Shown here: piece after piece, positions 1 through 11,461 of the stretch
Numbering within the stretch: position 1 is the stretch's first letter
Layout: every line of letters starts with the position of its first letter
NCBI RefSeq assembly: GCF_016808095.1
Contig: NC_068977.1
Span: 31,211,364 to 31,275,363, forward strand
Reading direction: 5' to 3'
Length of the DNA: 64,000 bases
Source: Vigna angularis
Taxonomy: Eukaryota > Streptophyta > Magnoliopsida > Fabales > Fabaceae
Translations under genes and position numbers: made by a program
Notes under the pieces: model-generated
Databases searched by the model: none
What the model was told of the DNA's origin: nothing
The model's input: the letters and a program-made list of their open reading frames with translations, nothing else

Positions 1-1668
1 CCATTTTGTTCCAATTACTTGATGAGTATCTTCTCTAGGAATCAATTCCCAAACTTGATTTCTTTCAAACTGGTTGAGTTCTTCTTGCATTGCTATACAC
101 CATTGTTCATCTTGAAGAGCTTCCTTAATGTTCTTAGGTTCTATCTGCGACATAAAAGCTACATTCATACAAAAATTTACTAAATTTCTTCTAGTGTTTA
201 CCCCTTTTGATATGTCGCCAATGATGTTGTCCAATGATAATCCTCTAGGTTGTTGCCATATTTTGTTTAGATCTTCATCATCTTGAGGATTATTCATTTT
301 CTCTTCATTGGTTGTCTTTTGCAAGTCTTCATTTTCACCTGCATCTGATTCATCTGACTCAAGAGATTTTGCCTCAAGGTCCACAATTTCATCAAAGACA
401 ACATGCACAGATTCTTCTATTTCAAATGTTTTCCGATTAAAAACTCTATAAGCTTTGCTAGTTAGAGAATATCCTAGAAAAATAGCTTCATCGGCTTTGG
501 AATCAAATTTTCCTAAATTCTGTTTTCCATTATTTAAGACAAAACATTTGCATCCAAAAATTCTTAAATGTGAAACATTTGGTTTTCTACCTTTAAAAAG
601 TTCATATGGAGTACATTTCAAAATTGGCCTAATAAGCATTCTATTCAATACATAACATACAGTACTCACAGCATCAGCCCAAAATTGTTTAGGAACACTA
701 TATTCATTTAACATAGTTCTAGCAAGTTCCTCTAAGGATCTATTCTTTCTTTCTACAACTCCATTTTGTTGAGGAGTTCTAGGTGCAGAAAAATTATGAG
801 AAATGCCATATTCTTCACAAAAAATTTCAAACGATTCATTTTGAAATTCACCTCCATGGTCACTTCTAATAGCCTTTATTTTCAAATCTTTTTCATTTTG
901 AACTAAATTTGCAAACTTTTTAAACTCTTTGAAAGCTTCACTTTTAAGAGTAAGAAAGAAAGTCCAAGTATATCTTGAATAATCATCTACAATAATTAAA
1001 GCATAATAATTTCCTCCAAAACTTTTTATCCTAGAGGGACCAAATAAATCCATGTGCAAAAGTTCTAAGGGTTTTAAACTAGAAACAACATTTTTCGAAT
1101 GAAAAGATGATTTTACTTGTTTTCCCTTTTGACATGCATCACACAATTTATTTTTCACATATTTTAGTTTTGGTAGACCAATTACTAAGTCTTTAGAAAT
1201 GAGTTTATTCAATTGTTGCATATGAATATGTGCAGCTCTTTTATGCCACAACCATGGATTTTCTTCTTTTACTACTAAACATGAAATATTCCTATTTGAT
1301 GCATTTTCTAAATCAATCAAATAAATATTGTTATGCCTAATTCCTTTCAAAGCAATTTCAGAAGAATCATTTTTATAAATAGTGCAAGAATTTTGTTCGA
1401 AGGTTACCTTGAATCCTTTATCGCATAATTGACTAATGCTAATTAAGTTGTGCTTTAATCCTTCCACATATAGCACGTCTTTGATCATCAAGGTATCTTC
1501 ACTTCCAATATCTCCTATTCCAAGGATTTTTCCTTTGTTGTTGTCACCATAGGTGACAAAGCCTCGTTCCTTTTTCCGGAAGCTTGTAAATTTCTTTTTA
1601 TCTCCGGTCATGTGTTTTGAACATCCACTGTCAAGACACCACATATACTTCCTTGGTTTTGATAATTC
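1..1668 (-). CDS. SIRE-like Ty1/copia pol, partial (protease-integrase, runs off the window)
   Basis: The reverse strand is open for 556 codons and continues past base 1. It begins just after an in-frame TAG at 1669-1671. In order it shows the aspartic protease motif [11 protein letters not shown] near the start, a GAG-pre-integrase region with [10 protein letters not shown], the zinc-binding CDACQKGK, then an integrase core with [25 protein letters not shown] and [12 protein letters not shown], and the start of the linker towards reverse transcriptase (ending VIGTKW at base 1). These are the standard domains of a copia polyprotein; RT and RNase H would lie outside the window. Gag lies immediately upstream in a different ORF, and stop codons occupy the 70 bp between them (1669-1741), so a single polyprotein cannot be made without readthrough or frameshift. 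SIRE/Maximus assignment rests on gag, PBS and LTR style and is inference. Confidence 0.88.
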
Positions 1669-1741
1669 CTACAACATAAAAAGAATAAGCTATTTAGGTA
1701 CCCAACTATTTTGTATGGGTCCTTTGGGTTAGATAATGAAA

Positions 1742-3442
1742 TTATTTTACAACCCAAGCATATCTACCACTTGGAACACCATAATGCTTAATTTTACATT
1801 TGTTAGATGTATGACCCTTTTTCATACAATAAAAGCATGATGCAACATTTGTGTTCCTATAAGTTGTCCCTTTTTCTACCCAAGTTCTACGGGTTCTATG
1901 ATTATGCTTAATTTTAGGAACATACTTATTTTTTACAACCTTATTTTCATTATTTTTACTACATTCTCCAGTGGTTGTATTTTCAGAAAAATATTTGAAT
2001 TTAATGCATGATTCACATTCATTATTTGCAATAAATTTTTCTTTTTCATAAAATAAAACTTTACTTTTTAAATTTCTAATTTCTTCTGCTTGATATAAAA
2101 ATTTATTTTTCAAACTTCTGTTTTCTTCAGACAAATTTGTAAATTCAGTTTTCAAATTATCATTAATTTTAGAGAAATTTTCAGAAGTAATTTTCAAATT
2201 TTCATTTTCTTCAAGAATATTTCCAAAATTTAATTTTAACTCTTTGAAATCCTTTTTCAATTTCTTATGAGCTATATCTAATTTTTCGGATTCTACTAAT
2301 AAAGCAGCATAAGTATCATGCAATTCAGTTTCACTATCATATTGACTAGAATTATCTGAATCGTTAGATGTACTTACTTGGCTTCCAGCGTCGTCGTCAT
2401 CCGCCATCAGACATATGTTTGCTTCTTCATCAGAACTGCTTGAGTCAGAAATTGATTCGTTGTCATCGTCCCATGCGATGTATGCTTTCTTTTTCTTGAA
2501 GAATTTCTTTTCTTTCTTTTCTTCACCCTTCTTTTGATTTGGGCAGTCTGCTTTTAAGTGTCCCTTTTCTCCGCAACCATAGCATCTATAGTTTGAGGAA
2601 GATCCTTGATTTTCTCTCTTTTCATTTCTGAATCTCCCTTTGCCTTTTGATTTCATGAACCTATTGAACCTCTTGATTAGTAGACTCAAATTTTCATCTT
2701 CTTCTGAGTCTTCATCTTCCATTTTGCTTTTGTTCTTTTCTATCTCAGATTTGAAGGCTAGAGTCTTTTTCTTAGTTTTTGCTTCTTCTTCATCTAGTCT
2801 TCCGAGATCAAGTTCATGCTCTCTCAACTTTCCAAATAATGCAGCCATTGTCATTGTGTTGAGATTTTGTGACTCAGAAATTGCAGTCACTTTTGGTTGC
2901 CAAGACCTGTCTAAAGATTTCAAAATTTTAATATTAAGCTCATCAGTATCGAAAGACTTACCTAATCCAATAAGATGATTTACGATGTTGGTGAAGCGTT
3001 TCTGAACATCTACTATTGTTTCCCCTTGCTTCATCCTGAACATTTCGTATTCCTGGATTAAGGTATTCTTCCTAGCTCTCTTAACATCATCTGTACCTTC
3101 ATGGGTTACTCTAAGTACTTCCCACATTTCTTGTGCAGTTTTACAAATAGAAATCCTGTAAAACTCATCAACAGTTAAAGCAGATGAAATAATATTACGA
3201 GCTTTTACATCATTACCAAATCTTTTCTTATCTTCAACAGTCCATTGGTCACGGGGCTTTGGTTCCTGCATATTGTTAATTGGAACAAAAGGACCAGATA
3301 CAACAGCATCCCAAATATCTATATCAATAGATTCCATAAAAATTTGCATTCTAACCTTCCAGAATGCGTAATTTTCACCTGTGAATAGTGGTGGTCTATT
3401 GATAGAAGCACCCTCTGCAAAGGTTTGATGTGATCCCGCCAT
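1742..3442 (-). CDS. SIRE-like copia Gag polyprotein
   Basis: A 566-residue reverse-strand ORF. The frame is open further upstream, but I choose the ATG at 3442 (MAGSHQTF...) because the upstream codons are the primer-binding site. It starts with a DUF4219/UBN2-type copia gag domain (NRPPLFTGENYAFWKVRMQ) over roughly residues 1-230. A CCHC zinc knuckle follows (CYGCGEKGHLKADC), then acidic low-complexity sequence, a coiled-coil stretch rich in Leu/Glu/Asn, and a second knuckle-like motif near the C terminus (CFYCMKKGHTSNKC). Gag forms the cytoplasmic particle that packages element RNA. Two zinc motifs flanking a long coiled coil fit SIRE-type copia gag. It is intact at this length; pol follows downstream after stops. 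Confidence 0.9.
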   Translation of the reverse strand: MAGSHQTFAEGASINRPPLFTGENYAFWKVRMQIFMESIDIDIWDAVVSGPFVPINNMQEPKPRDQWTVEDKKRFGNDVKARNIISSALTVDEFYRISICKTAQEMWEVLRVTHEGTDDVKRARKNTLIQEYEMFRMKQGETIVDVQKRFTNIVNHLIGLGKSFDTDELNIKILKSLDRSWQPKVTAISESQNLNTMTMAALFGKLREHELDLGRLDEEEAKTKKKTLAFKSEIEKNKSKMEDEDSEEDENLSLLIKRFNRFMKSKGKGRFRNEKRENQGSSSNYRCYGCGEKGHLKADCPNQKKGEEKKEKKFFKKKKAYIAWDDDNESISDSSSSDEEANICLMADDDDAGSQVSTSNDSDNSSQYDSETELHDTYAALLVESEKLDIAHKKLKKDFKELKLNFGNILEENENLKITSENFSKINDNLKTEFTNLSEENRSLKNKFLYQAEEIRNLKSKVLFYEKEKFIANNECESCIKFKYFSENTTTGECSKNNENKVVKNKYVPKIKHNHRTRRTWVEKGTTYRNTNVASCFYCMKKGHTSNKCKIKHYGVPSGRYAWVVK

Positions 3443-3462
3443 TTGAATGACTATCCAAGCAA

Positions 3463-3474
3463 GCTCTGATACCA
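3463..3474 (-). promoter_or_regulatory. Primer-binding site complementary to initiator Met tRNA
   Basis: On the reverse strand the sequence reads TGGTATCAGAGC, the usual complement of the 3-prime end of plant initiator methionine tRNA used by copia elements to prime reverse transcription. It sits two bases inside the LTR edge (LTR ends ...TGACA, then AT, then the PBS). It fixes the element orientation as minus and the inner LTR border at 3477. Confidence 0.92.
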
Positions 3475-4054
3475 ATTGTCAGAGCGGCTGCAGCGGAATG
3501 GTTAGCGTGGGATAACAAACCAAGAGGGGGGGTGAATTGGTTCTTACTAAAAACGTGTGCCTTAAAAATTTCTACTCAATTAAACTTACTTAGCAAATAA
3601 TAAAGACAATAAAATAGAGTAAGGTTGAGAGAAATTTGCACAGATGATTTTATCCTGGTTCGGATCTTACCAATCCTACGTCCAGTCGCTTATCTCAAAA
3701 CAAGATAAACACTTCACTAATCACAAAACTATTACAAACTACAATCACACAGACACAATTTGTAAAAGTTTAGAAAACACCTCTCTTGAAGCCACAAGAG
3801 ATGAAACAACACCTCCTTTGAATCTTCACAAAGGATGAAACACTTCCTCCGAATACTTCACGAAGGATGACTTCCTCTTCCGAACACTTCCTTAGACGAA
3901 CCAAGGATGAACCAGCTATTCCTCTATCACCGTAGCAGTATTTCACCAACTCTACAAACAGAGTTTCCTTAGCTGAGCAAGAGCACACAATTCTCAAAGA
4001 GTTCAGAGATGTTTAGCACAAGGGAAGAGTTGTAGTTGAGAGAAAATGAGAGTC

Positions 4055-4062
4055 TATTTATA
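4055..4062 (-). promoter_or_regulatory. TATA box of SIRE LTR
   Basis: TATAAATA on the reverse strand, inside a short palindrome (AGTCTATTTATAGACT on the plus strand). It is correctly placed to start transcription within the LTR towards gag. Called from sequence and position only. Confidence 0.6.
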
Positions 4063-4111
4063 GACTCATCCAAAGGCTCCTCCATTTTTCGTTTTCAACT
4101 TTTCTGACAGT

Positions 4112-4376
4112 GTTAATCGATTAGCTACAGTGGTTAATCGATTAACAACCCAACGGATACTTCAACGGCTCTAAAAACGGCTAGTTTTTCAAACGTTCAC
4201 TATGTTAATCGATTAACAGCCCTTGTTAATCGATTAACGCTAATCGATTAACACCCTCTGTTAATCGATTAGCACTGCACTGCTGGGCTTCTCCATGGCT
4301 CTCTGGAAAAATCGATTAACACCCTCTGTTAATCGATTAACGCTAATCGATTAACACCTCTTGTTAATCGATTAGC
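4112..4376. repeat. Cluster of palindromic TTAATCGATTAA-type repeats in the SIRE LTR
   Basis: About ten copies of (G)TTAATCGATTA(A/G)C or half versions of it occur within 265 bp, upstream of the TATA box in the element orientation. Two longer blocks (about 4205-4273 and 4308-4376) look like a duplicated module. Each core is a perfect ATCGAT-centred palindrome. The placement fits an LTR enhancer; that role is inference. Confidence 0.8.
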
Positions 4377-4568
4377 ACTGCACAGTTTTTGCTTCTGGTT
4401 TATTTTTTTACATCACTTTTGAATGCTTACATGAAACTACTAATTTTCCTATGTTCATACAATTATTACAAAAGATTACAAGTCTTCAAAGATCATTCTT
4501 CATGAGTCTTGTTTGTCTTGACTTGATTTGGACATCATCAAAACTTCATCTTCATCATTTTGCTAACA

Positions 4569-4979
4569 ATCTCCCCCTTTTTGATGATGATCAAAACTTT
4601 CTTGATTTAAAGCTTTTGGTAATAATCTGTATTTGAAACGCAACTTAAGGAAGAAACAATTGTTAGTGTATTTAGAAATAAGTTTAAGGCTTTAAATATT
4701 TCTCCCCCTTTTTGATCATTATTAAAAAGTGATGAATAATTTCTCCCCCTAAATGTATTAGAAATTATACTCCCCCTTAATAAAAGCATATATGCATAGA
4801 AATAATAAGAAAAACAACATACTTTTTATTGAATGCAAATAGGCAAGCATACAAGGAAATATAAAGTTCACATACTAAGAAAAACATAAAAGCATAAATT
4901 GCCTAAGACTCATCATCACTATCGGGAACATAGAGTTTTGCAAGTTTGTCATCAATCTCCTTAAGATGATTATTAACTT
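4569..4979 (-). repeat. 3-prime end of a second SIRE copy: polypurine tracts and tail of an env-like ORF
   Basis: On the reverse strand, the last 26 or so codons of an ORF end at a TAG at 4903-4905 (...DDKLAKLYVPDSDDES). Noncoding sequence with four G5-type polypurine tracts follows (complements at about 4571, 4701, 4742 and 4771). The last one abuts the LTR that starts at 4568. Multiple polypurine tracts and a downstream ORF are typical of SIRE/Maximus 3-prime regions. The copy is truncated near 4979, where GACCGAAC-rich DNA begins. Confidence 0.65.
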
Positions 4980-6150
4980 GGACCGAACGTTTTGGAGTTT
5001 AACCGAACACTCTTAATACCTAATGCAATTGTATTAAAGAATATTATAAGATCGAGTACTAGGTCTATGACCGAGTACTACTGAGACCGAGCACCAGGTC
5101 TATGACCTAGTACTATAGAGACCGAACGCTCTAGCAAATATAAATATACAAGGCCGACCACGGAAACAACCTAACATCTATTCACATACTGAAAACGACT
5201 ATAATGTTGATTACTTAACTCATTTGAATATTCTGACTAAGCTGATAACTAAGTAGAAATAGAAAACTAAACATAACTAATTATTTAGTGTGTTGACCTA
5301 CCAATAGGAGACCGAACGGTCATTAACTGAAATTCCCTTTAGAAGGAGAATCCAGTTAAGACCGAAAACAAAAAAGGAAAACCAAACGGTCACTAATGAC
5401 TCTCGGTTACAGTTTACATAATTTTGCAGATTATTACAAAATGACTCTTAGACTATATTCCTACCCATTTCATGGCTTTCATCAATCATCAACACTTCCA
5501 AACAAACATGCAATATTTCAACATCAACCAAATCATCAAACATAACATCATTCCAGTAAGTAAACAATCATCAAACGAGAATCTTAATTAAATTATAAGC
5601 TTCCCTTACCTCTAACGTAGCCGAACTCTCAACGATACAAGATATGACTCACCACTACCAAAGACTTTAGCCTTCTACAGTCACGCTTTAAGAAACTAAA
5701 CCAAACAAAAGACCAAAAATACTCAGAATAAGATGATCCACTCATGCAACCAGCAATCTGGGTTTGCATGTGAAAGAAAACAAACGTTCTAAGGAGGAAG
5801 TAACTCACCGGCTTGAAACCACAACTTGGTCGGTTTAAACGAAAGTGCTTGATGCTGGGAGAGTTCAAATAGTGCCTGAGTGGTGATCGGAAGAAGAAAA
5901 TGATGAGAATCCTTAGAGAGAAGGTGGAGATGGTAGAGAGAAAAAGGAGATTCAGAAGGTTGAAGATGAAGGGTGCATGCAGAAAAGTGACACGAAGTTT
6001 GAAATGTTGCCTTAAATACTGCCGTCACTAAAATCGATCGGTCATTCAGTGTTGCACACCTGTCTTCCACTTTCTGAAAATCTGAACCCTTTCTCCTACA
6101 CCTGACTTCTACTAACTTGAGGTTTTTTTTAATGAGTTCTGACACTATTT
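4980..6150 (-). repeat. Unclassified dispersed repeat with GACCGAAC motifs, copy 1
   Basis: Reading the reverse strand, this segment shares a layout with 15440-17500. Both have a GGTAAG/GGTGAG splice-donor-like site, then CACATGCAA...GGTTGCATG, then a second GAGGTAAGRGAAGCT site followed by ATAATTTAATT. A region full of GTTCGGTC comes last (about 4980-5390 here). No protein domain is visible; short ORFs here look accidental. It may be a long LTR or a noncoding transcribed element. Classification is open. Confidence 0.5.
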
Positions 6151-6307
6151 TTTTTTTTCATTATGAATTCCATATTTAAGACCGCATTAACTCTCGAGAT
6201 ATCTTTCTCATGATAGAATCAAAATAATATTATCAGGAATCTCCATTTAATACATATCATATCATCACATAAGATAACATTTCTTCATTAAAAATAACTA
6301 TATTAAT

Positions 6308-6338
<31 letters not shown>

Positions 6339-6490
6339 ACTATCAATAGATTATGATACAAATCCTAGTTTTACTCAACTTCACATATCTCTAAGTAGAT
6401 TATCGATAAATTTTAACTTTACTCAACTACACATTCACACATTTCATCTCAAAATTCAAAGCATTACTTATTATATAAAACATTTCTCCC
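6151..6490. other. AT-rich spacer with (AT)n microsatellite
   Basis: No gene seen. A dinucleotide AT run lies at about 6309-6335. Confidence 0.7.
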
Positions 6491-6513
6491 TCACACTAGT
6501 GCAGAATTGGCCT

Positions 6514-7050
6514 TTAACGTCACCTCATAGACGTCCGTCCACAAAAGCCCCAACGTAAATAATTGACCGATAGCATATCCGTAAATAAGTGAAACTGTAG
6601 ACGTCCGTTGTGGGGGGGGGGGGGGGGGGACGAACGTCTATAATATTATAGACGTTCGGGCCCCTCCCACGGACGTCTAAGAGGCTGGAACAATCACCTC
6701 TTCAACTCCCTCTGTCAGCCCTTAAACGTCCGTTGTGGAGGGGGCCGGACGTCTATAATCGTGGAGGGGCCCGGACGTCTATAATATTATAGACGTCCGT
6801 CCCCCCCCCCCTCCCCCCCCACAATGGACGTTTAAGGGGCTGACAGGGGGAGTTGAAGCGTTCATTTCTTCAGCCTCTTAGACGTCCGTTGTAAAGGGGT
6901 CGGACGTCTATAATATTATAGACGTTAGGGCCCCTCCCACGGACGTGTAAAACCCCTCGCGAATATCAATTTTAAATCCCCAAAGACGTCATATTAGTGA
7001 TATCCCCGACGTCTATAGTATTATAAACGTTGGGGCCCAATAGTACCGGA
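6514..7050. repeat. 5-prime subterminal repeats of CACTA 1
   Basis: Many direct and inverted copies of GACGTCC(G/A), including palindromes built on TAGACGTCCG and a central ATAATATTAT. An 18-G run lies at 6612-6629 and a matching C-rich stretch at about 6799-6820. In studied CACTA elements such subterminal repeats bind the element-encoded TNPA-type protein; by analogy these would be transposase-binding sites. Confidence 0.8.
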
Positions 7051-7929
7051 CGTCTATTGGTTTTTATACTAAAACGCGAACCCGCGAGCAGTTACGCTCA
7101 CTATTCATCGTCTTCCCTGGAACTCTCTCTGCGGCATTGCATTTCCAGGTGCGTTTTCTCTCTTTTGGACCGTTTAAATTTACTTTCAATCCGATTACAT
7201 TGCTATGTGATGAAATATCTTTGATTTGAACCGATTAAAAATCGTTTTCGGTGCATTTTAGTGCAGTTTGGTGTGTGTTCTTGGGCGGCTTTTTCGACTG
7301 TTTTTGGCCTACGTTTTAGGCCGTGCCCTCCTCGATTTCCCTCCCTTTCATTTGGAATCTACTTTTCAGGTTAGCTTGTACGTTGATAAATGTTTTTTGT
7401 ATGCATGTTATTGGTTTTTGTGTATGCATGTTTTTGACTCTATAAGGTATGCATGTGTTATTGGCTTTTGAATATGCATATATTAGTTGTGTTATTATAA
7501 TTGTGATATGTTAGAATGTAAGTATCAAATCATTGAGTGACACTTAGTTCCCGTTTGAAATTTAACACAAACGATTAATCTTTTAATCGTTTGTGTTAAA
7601 TTTTGAATTGTTAGATTGGACAGTTTAAGAAAATTAATTTTCATAATTTGCAAAACATGTCAATTGGAGTTTATGGATAAGATTGATAAAATTTCGGTTC
7701 AGTATTTGTGTTGTTCTCCAAATGCATATTTGATTGTGGTCATCGTTGACTACTCTCATTTCGTGTATTTCAGAGACCAATGCGAAATGCTGCCGAAATT
7801 TTATCAATTTTATCATGTAGACTTCTTTGCACGTGTCTTAGCAAATTATGAAAATTAATTTTTTTGAATGGGTAGGGCCTAACCTTGTGAGAGTTAAAAA
7901 ACTTATACTGATGATTTTAAGAACATAGT
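7051..7929 (+). other. Leader and intron region of CACTA 1 transposase gene
   Basis: Noncoding by inspection, and closely matched by 41310-42236 in CACTA 2. A GC-richer segment around 7060-7160 could hold the 5-prime untranslated exon. Small ORFs here are not conserved in length between the two elements, so I do not call them genes. Confidence 0.55.
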
Positions 7930-10042
7930 ATGGATCGAAGCTGGATGAATGAACGTCGCATCAGTGAAGAATATGATAAGGGTGTTTCGGAGTTCTTGCA
8001 ATACGTTGAACAAAATGCTAAGTCTGTGAACGAGACATATTTTTGTCCTTGTGTTCGTTGTCTTAATCAAATACGACAAGACTTAGGCAATGTGCGTGAC
8101 CATCTATTCATGTACGACATAATGAGGACTTATACTGTTTGGACTTGGCATGGAGAAGTACTGGACCAGCCTACCACGTCACGAGGAACGGATTATGTGG
8201 AAGAATGGATGAGTGACCATTTAGAGGACATGATACGTGATGTCGGTGAAGATAATTTTGGAAGAGCTAATTTGTATGATTCTCTTATTAATGATTCAGA
8301 GCAACCGTTGTTCCCAGGATGCTCGAACTTTACACGTCTGTCTACAACTTTAAAGTTGTTTAGTTTAAAAGCAAGGAATGGATGGACCGATAAAAGTTTC
8401 ACCGAGTTGTTGGAGTTGTTGAAGGAGATGCTTTCATAAAATAATACTCTACCTATTCGTAATTACGAGGCCAAAATTTTTTTATGTCCAATGGGTCTTG
8501 AATATCAAAAGATACATGCTTGCCCTAATGATTGTGTTTTGTACACAAAGGAGTTTGCTTCGCTAAAGTATTGTCCAACATGTGGTTTATCCTGTTTTAA
8601 AAAGAAATCTGACAGAATCACTGCTAATGAAGGTAATGATGGTGCACCTGTTAAGGTGATGTGTTATTTGCCTATAATACCTAGGTTCAAACATATGTTC
8701 TCTGTAAAAGAAGATGCAAAGAACCTTAAATGGCACTCTGACGAAAGAAAGTGCGATAATCTTCTTCGACACCCTGATGATTCACCACAATGGAAAAAGA
8801 TTGATGACAAATTCCCAGAATTTGGTGTAGATCCAAGAAACTTAAGGCTTGCACTTGCAACTGATGGTATGAATCCTTATGGAAACTTAAGTAGCAAACA
8901 CAGTTCGTGGCCAGTTATGTTGATGATTTACAATCTTTCTCCTTTGTTGTGCATGAAGAGAAAATATGTGATGTTGTCCATGATGATATCGGGTCCTAGA
9001 CAACCTGGAAATGACATTGATGTTTACTTACAACCTTTAATTGATGATTTGAAATTGTTGTGGGAAGAAGGGGTCGACGTGTTTGATTCACATGTTCAGG
9101 AATAGTTCCGTTTGCGTGCAATGTTGTTTTGCACTATAAATGATTTCCCAGCGTATGGAAACTTGAGCGGTTATAGTGTTAAAGGTCATTTTGCATGTCC
9201 CATATGTGAAGAAAACACTAGTTACCTTCAGTTGAAGCATGGTCAGAAGACGGTATATACAAGACATCGAAAATTCCTTCCTCGTAATCATCCTTATCGT
9301 AGATTGAAAAAAAGCATTTAATGGAATTGCTGAGGATGAGGTTGTGTGCAGACCCCGGAATGGTGAAGAGGTGTACAACGAAGTCAAAAACATTGACACT
9401 GTGTTTGGAAAACATCGTAAAACTACCTCTGCAAAAAAACATTTGGAAGAAACGATCAATATTTTTTAAGCTTCCATATTGGTTTGAACTTGATGTTAGA
9501 CATTGTATTGATGTGATGCACGTTGAAAAAAATGTTTGTGACAGTGTCATCGGAACTTTATTAAACGTCAAAGGAAGAGCAAAGAAGGAATAAAAGCACG
9601 ACAAGATTTGGCTGACATGGGAATCCGATCTGAGTTACATCCACAGATAATAGGAAGACACACCTATCTGCCCCCAGCCTGTCACACACTTTCTAAAAAA
9701 GAAAAACAAAATTTTTGTAACTGTTTAAGAAGTGTGAAGGTTCCACAAGGTTATTCTTCAAATATTAGTAACCTTGTGTCTATGCAAGACTTAAAGCTAG
9801 TTGGTTTAAAGTCTCACGATTGTCATGTATTGATGCAACAATTGTTACCTGTTGTTATTCGAGGCATATTACCTCCTTCTGTTAGGGGTATTCTGACACG
9901 TCTGAGTTTTTTCTTTAATGCTATTTGCAAGAAAGTTGTTGACCCTCGAGGTTTAGATGAATTGGAAAATGAGGGAATAAGACTACTATGTCAATTGGAG
10001 ATGTATTTTCCACCTTCGTTTTTTGATAACTCTTTGACGTAA
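7930..10042 (+). pseudogene. TNP2-like CACTA transposase, broken and 3-prime truncated
   Basis: It starts MDRSWMNERR and matches the CACTA 2 transposase almost codon for codon. It contains a transposase-associated domain (CPCVRCLNQ) and the Transposase_21/TNP2 core (HSSWPVMLMIYNLSP, GYSVKGHFACPICEE, DVMHVEKNVCDSVIGTLLN). The beginning of the DUF4218 region follows (HDCHVLMQQLLPVVIRGILP). Lesions: TAA at 8437-8439 where CACTA 2 keeps a sense codon; TAG at 9103-9105 replacing the CAG of the other copy; frame changes near 9310-9321 and again around 9335-9460 and 9590. The reading frame ends at 10042, where a deletion joins it to the second gene. Not functional as it stands. Confidence 0.9.
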
Positions 10043-10056
10043 ATTCTTATCTTCAG

Positions 10057-11256
10057 TTCACACGTCCTCAGAAGTAGCCAATTCATGATACAGTCATACA
10101 TGAAGATGATGACATGGCTGAAGCGGAGGATGATCCTCTATCAAAGCTAATGACAAGATTACCCAGGTTGAAGAAAGCACCATTAGAACTATACTGGGAT
10201 TTGAGAGTATTTGGTCTTCCCCCACATGTGCCAGTTTATATCACATTACTGATGCATTGGAGATGATTGGGGGAGACCGGATGTTGAATATTTCCATCAT
10301 TCAGCTGTGGTGCATGTAAGATAGTCAATTTGGTCTTTCATATTACTTTTATTTAGATTCTTATAGTTTCTAACAACTTAACTTTGTTGTTTTAGGTACA
10401 TGGACACAATTGTCGTAGAACAAGGTCGGTCTTCCATGTACGGATTTGTTGAACCTCAGACCATTCAACCGTCTGGTAACACACTTCAAAACAGACAACA
10501 TTATTTGCAAACATGGATGGATGAGTCAAAAAGAGACGTATATCTTGTGCCATACATTGATGGGTAGGTGTTGTTATATGTGGCCAGTTCATTATTATAG
10601 TTTCCTTAATTAGTTAAATAACTATTTATCCTTTATGATAGCATGCACTGGCAGCTGATGGTCATCATTCCCAAAGCATGTAAAATTATATGGTTTTGTT
10701 CGTTGCATAGGAAGATGAAAAATGACTTGAGAACAATGCTTCAAGGGTAAGTGTTTCTCCAAAAATGACTTTGAATTTGATGTTCACCTTCAACTTTTAT
10801 GATAAATATAGTCATATTAATTATACTTTGTGTTTTCCATCTGTACAGAGTTATTGGTAAATCACGTGGTCAACTGGTTCAAATTTTGTATCCAAAGGTT
10901 TTAAGTCATTTATAGTTCTAATTCATTATTTTCTATGTTATTGAATGATCTAAATTCTTAACTATTTAGTTTGTTATTTTAGTGTAACCAGCAGCTAGAT
11001 TCATGGGAATGTGGCTTCTATGTGATGTGTTGGATTAAGACCATCATTCGAGTTGTCATTACAGATGACTGGAATGAGGTAATGACGTATACCTTGAATA
11101 CATTACAAATCAAATTTATCTTCAAACATATATGAAACCATAATGAATCTTTCTTGAATTTTGCAGCGCTTCAAGAGTACATCGCCTATACCAGAGGACA
11201 CAATTAGACATATAAGGCAGGAGTGGACCGCTTATCTTCTGCAAAGATGGGGTTAG
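10057..11256 (+). pseudogene. ULP1-like protease exons of CACTA 1 second gene, 5-prime deleted
   Basis: These correspond to the last six exons of the CACTA 2 second gene (55692-56888), with the same introns. Recognisable pieces are the exon encoding LELYWDLRVFGLPPHVPVYI, the MHWQLMVIIP histidine strand and the SWECGFYVMCWIK cysteine strand. It terminates at TAG 11254-11256. Lesions: an early in-frame TAG where the other copy has CAG (first exon), and a 2-base loss in the run before CTGATGCATTGG near 10247 that shifts frame. The upstream half of the gene is absent. Confidence 0.85.
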
Positions 11257-11461
11257 GAATAGTTTTATTTGTTGTTGAACATTGCTTAGTTTTAGTTTAA
11301 GTTTTAAATTGATAGTTTTGGTAGTGGATTATATTTTACATTAAGTAGAACTTTGTTTATATGAAACGCATATATATATTATTGCAAAATTGTTCTAGGA
11401 CAATTTTCTGCTTTTCAGGTGTGGTTTTATTGCAAAAATAAATTAATTTTTTAAAAAAAAA

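Larger units (their letters stand above)
3477..4568 (-). repeat. SIRE-like copia LTR (1092 bp)
   Basis: Read on the reverse strand the LTR starts TGTTAGC and ends CTCTGACA, the standard TG...CA ends. The PBS lies directly downstream, and a polypurine tract (GGGGGAGAT) directly upstream. It carries a TATA box at 4055-4062 and many copies of a short palindrome (see 4112-4376). Having internal retrotransposon sequence on both sides, it joins two SIRE copies in the same orientation. A second LTR of the downstream copy would lie left of the window. Confidence 0.85.

Noticed and set aside
2640..2978. 112-codon plus-strand ORF
   Set aside because: Antisense shadow of the SIRE gag ORF. The same applies to the plus-strand ORFs within 48952-50357 opposite the Athila-like gag.
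3463..3474. Match to an initiator Met tRNA end
   Set aside because: It is only the primer-binding site, not a tRNA gene; no cloverleaf follows.
5629..6145. Two overlapping reverse ORFs of 79 and 118 codons
   Set aside because: They span the splice-like part of the GACCGAAC repeat and show no domain; not conserved in copy 2.
7030..7858. Small plus-strand ORFs upstream of the CACTA 1 transposase
   Set aside because: Not kept in the matching region of CACTA 2, so leader or intron sequence.
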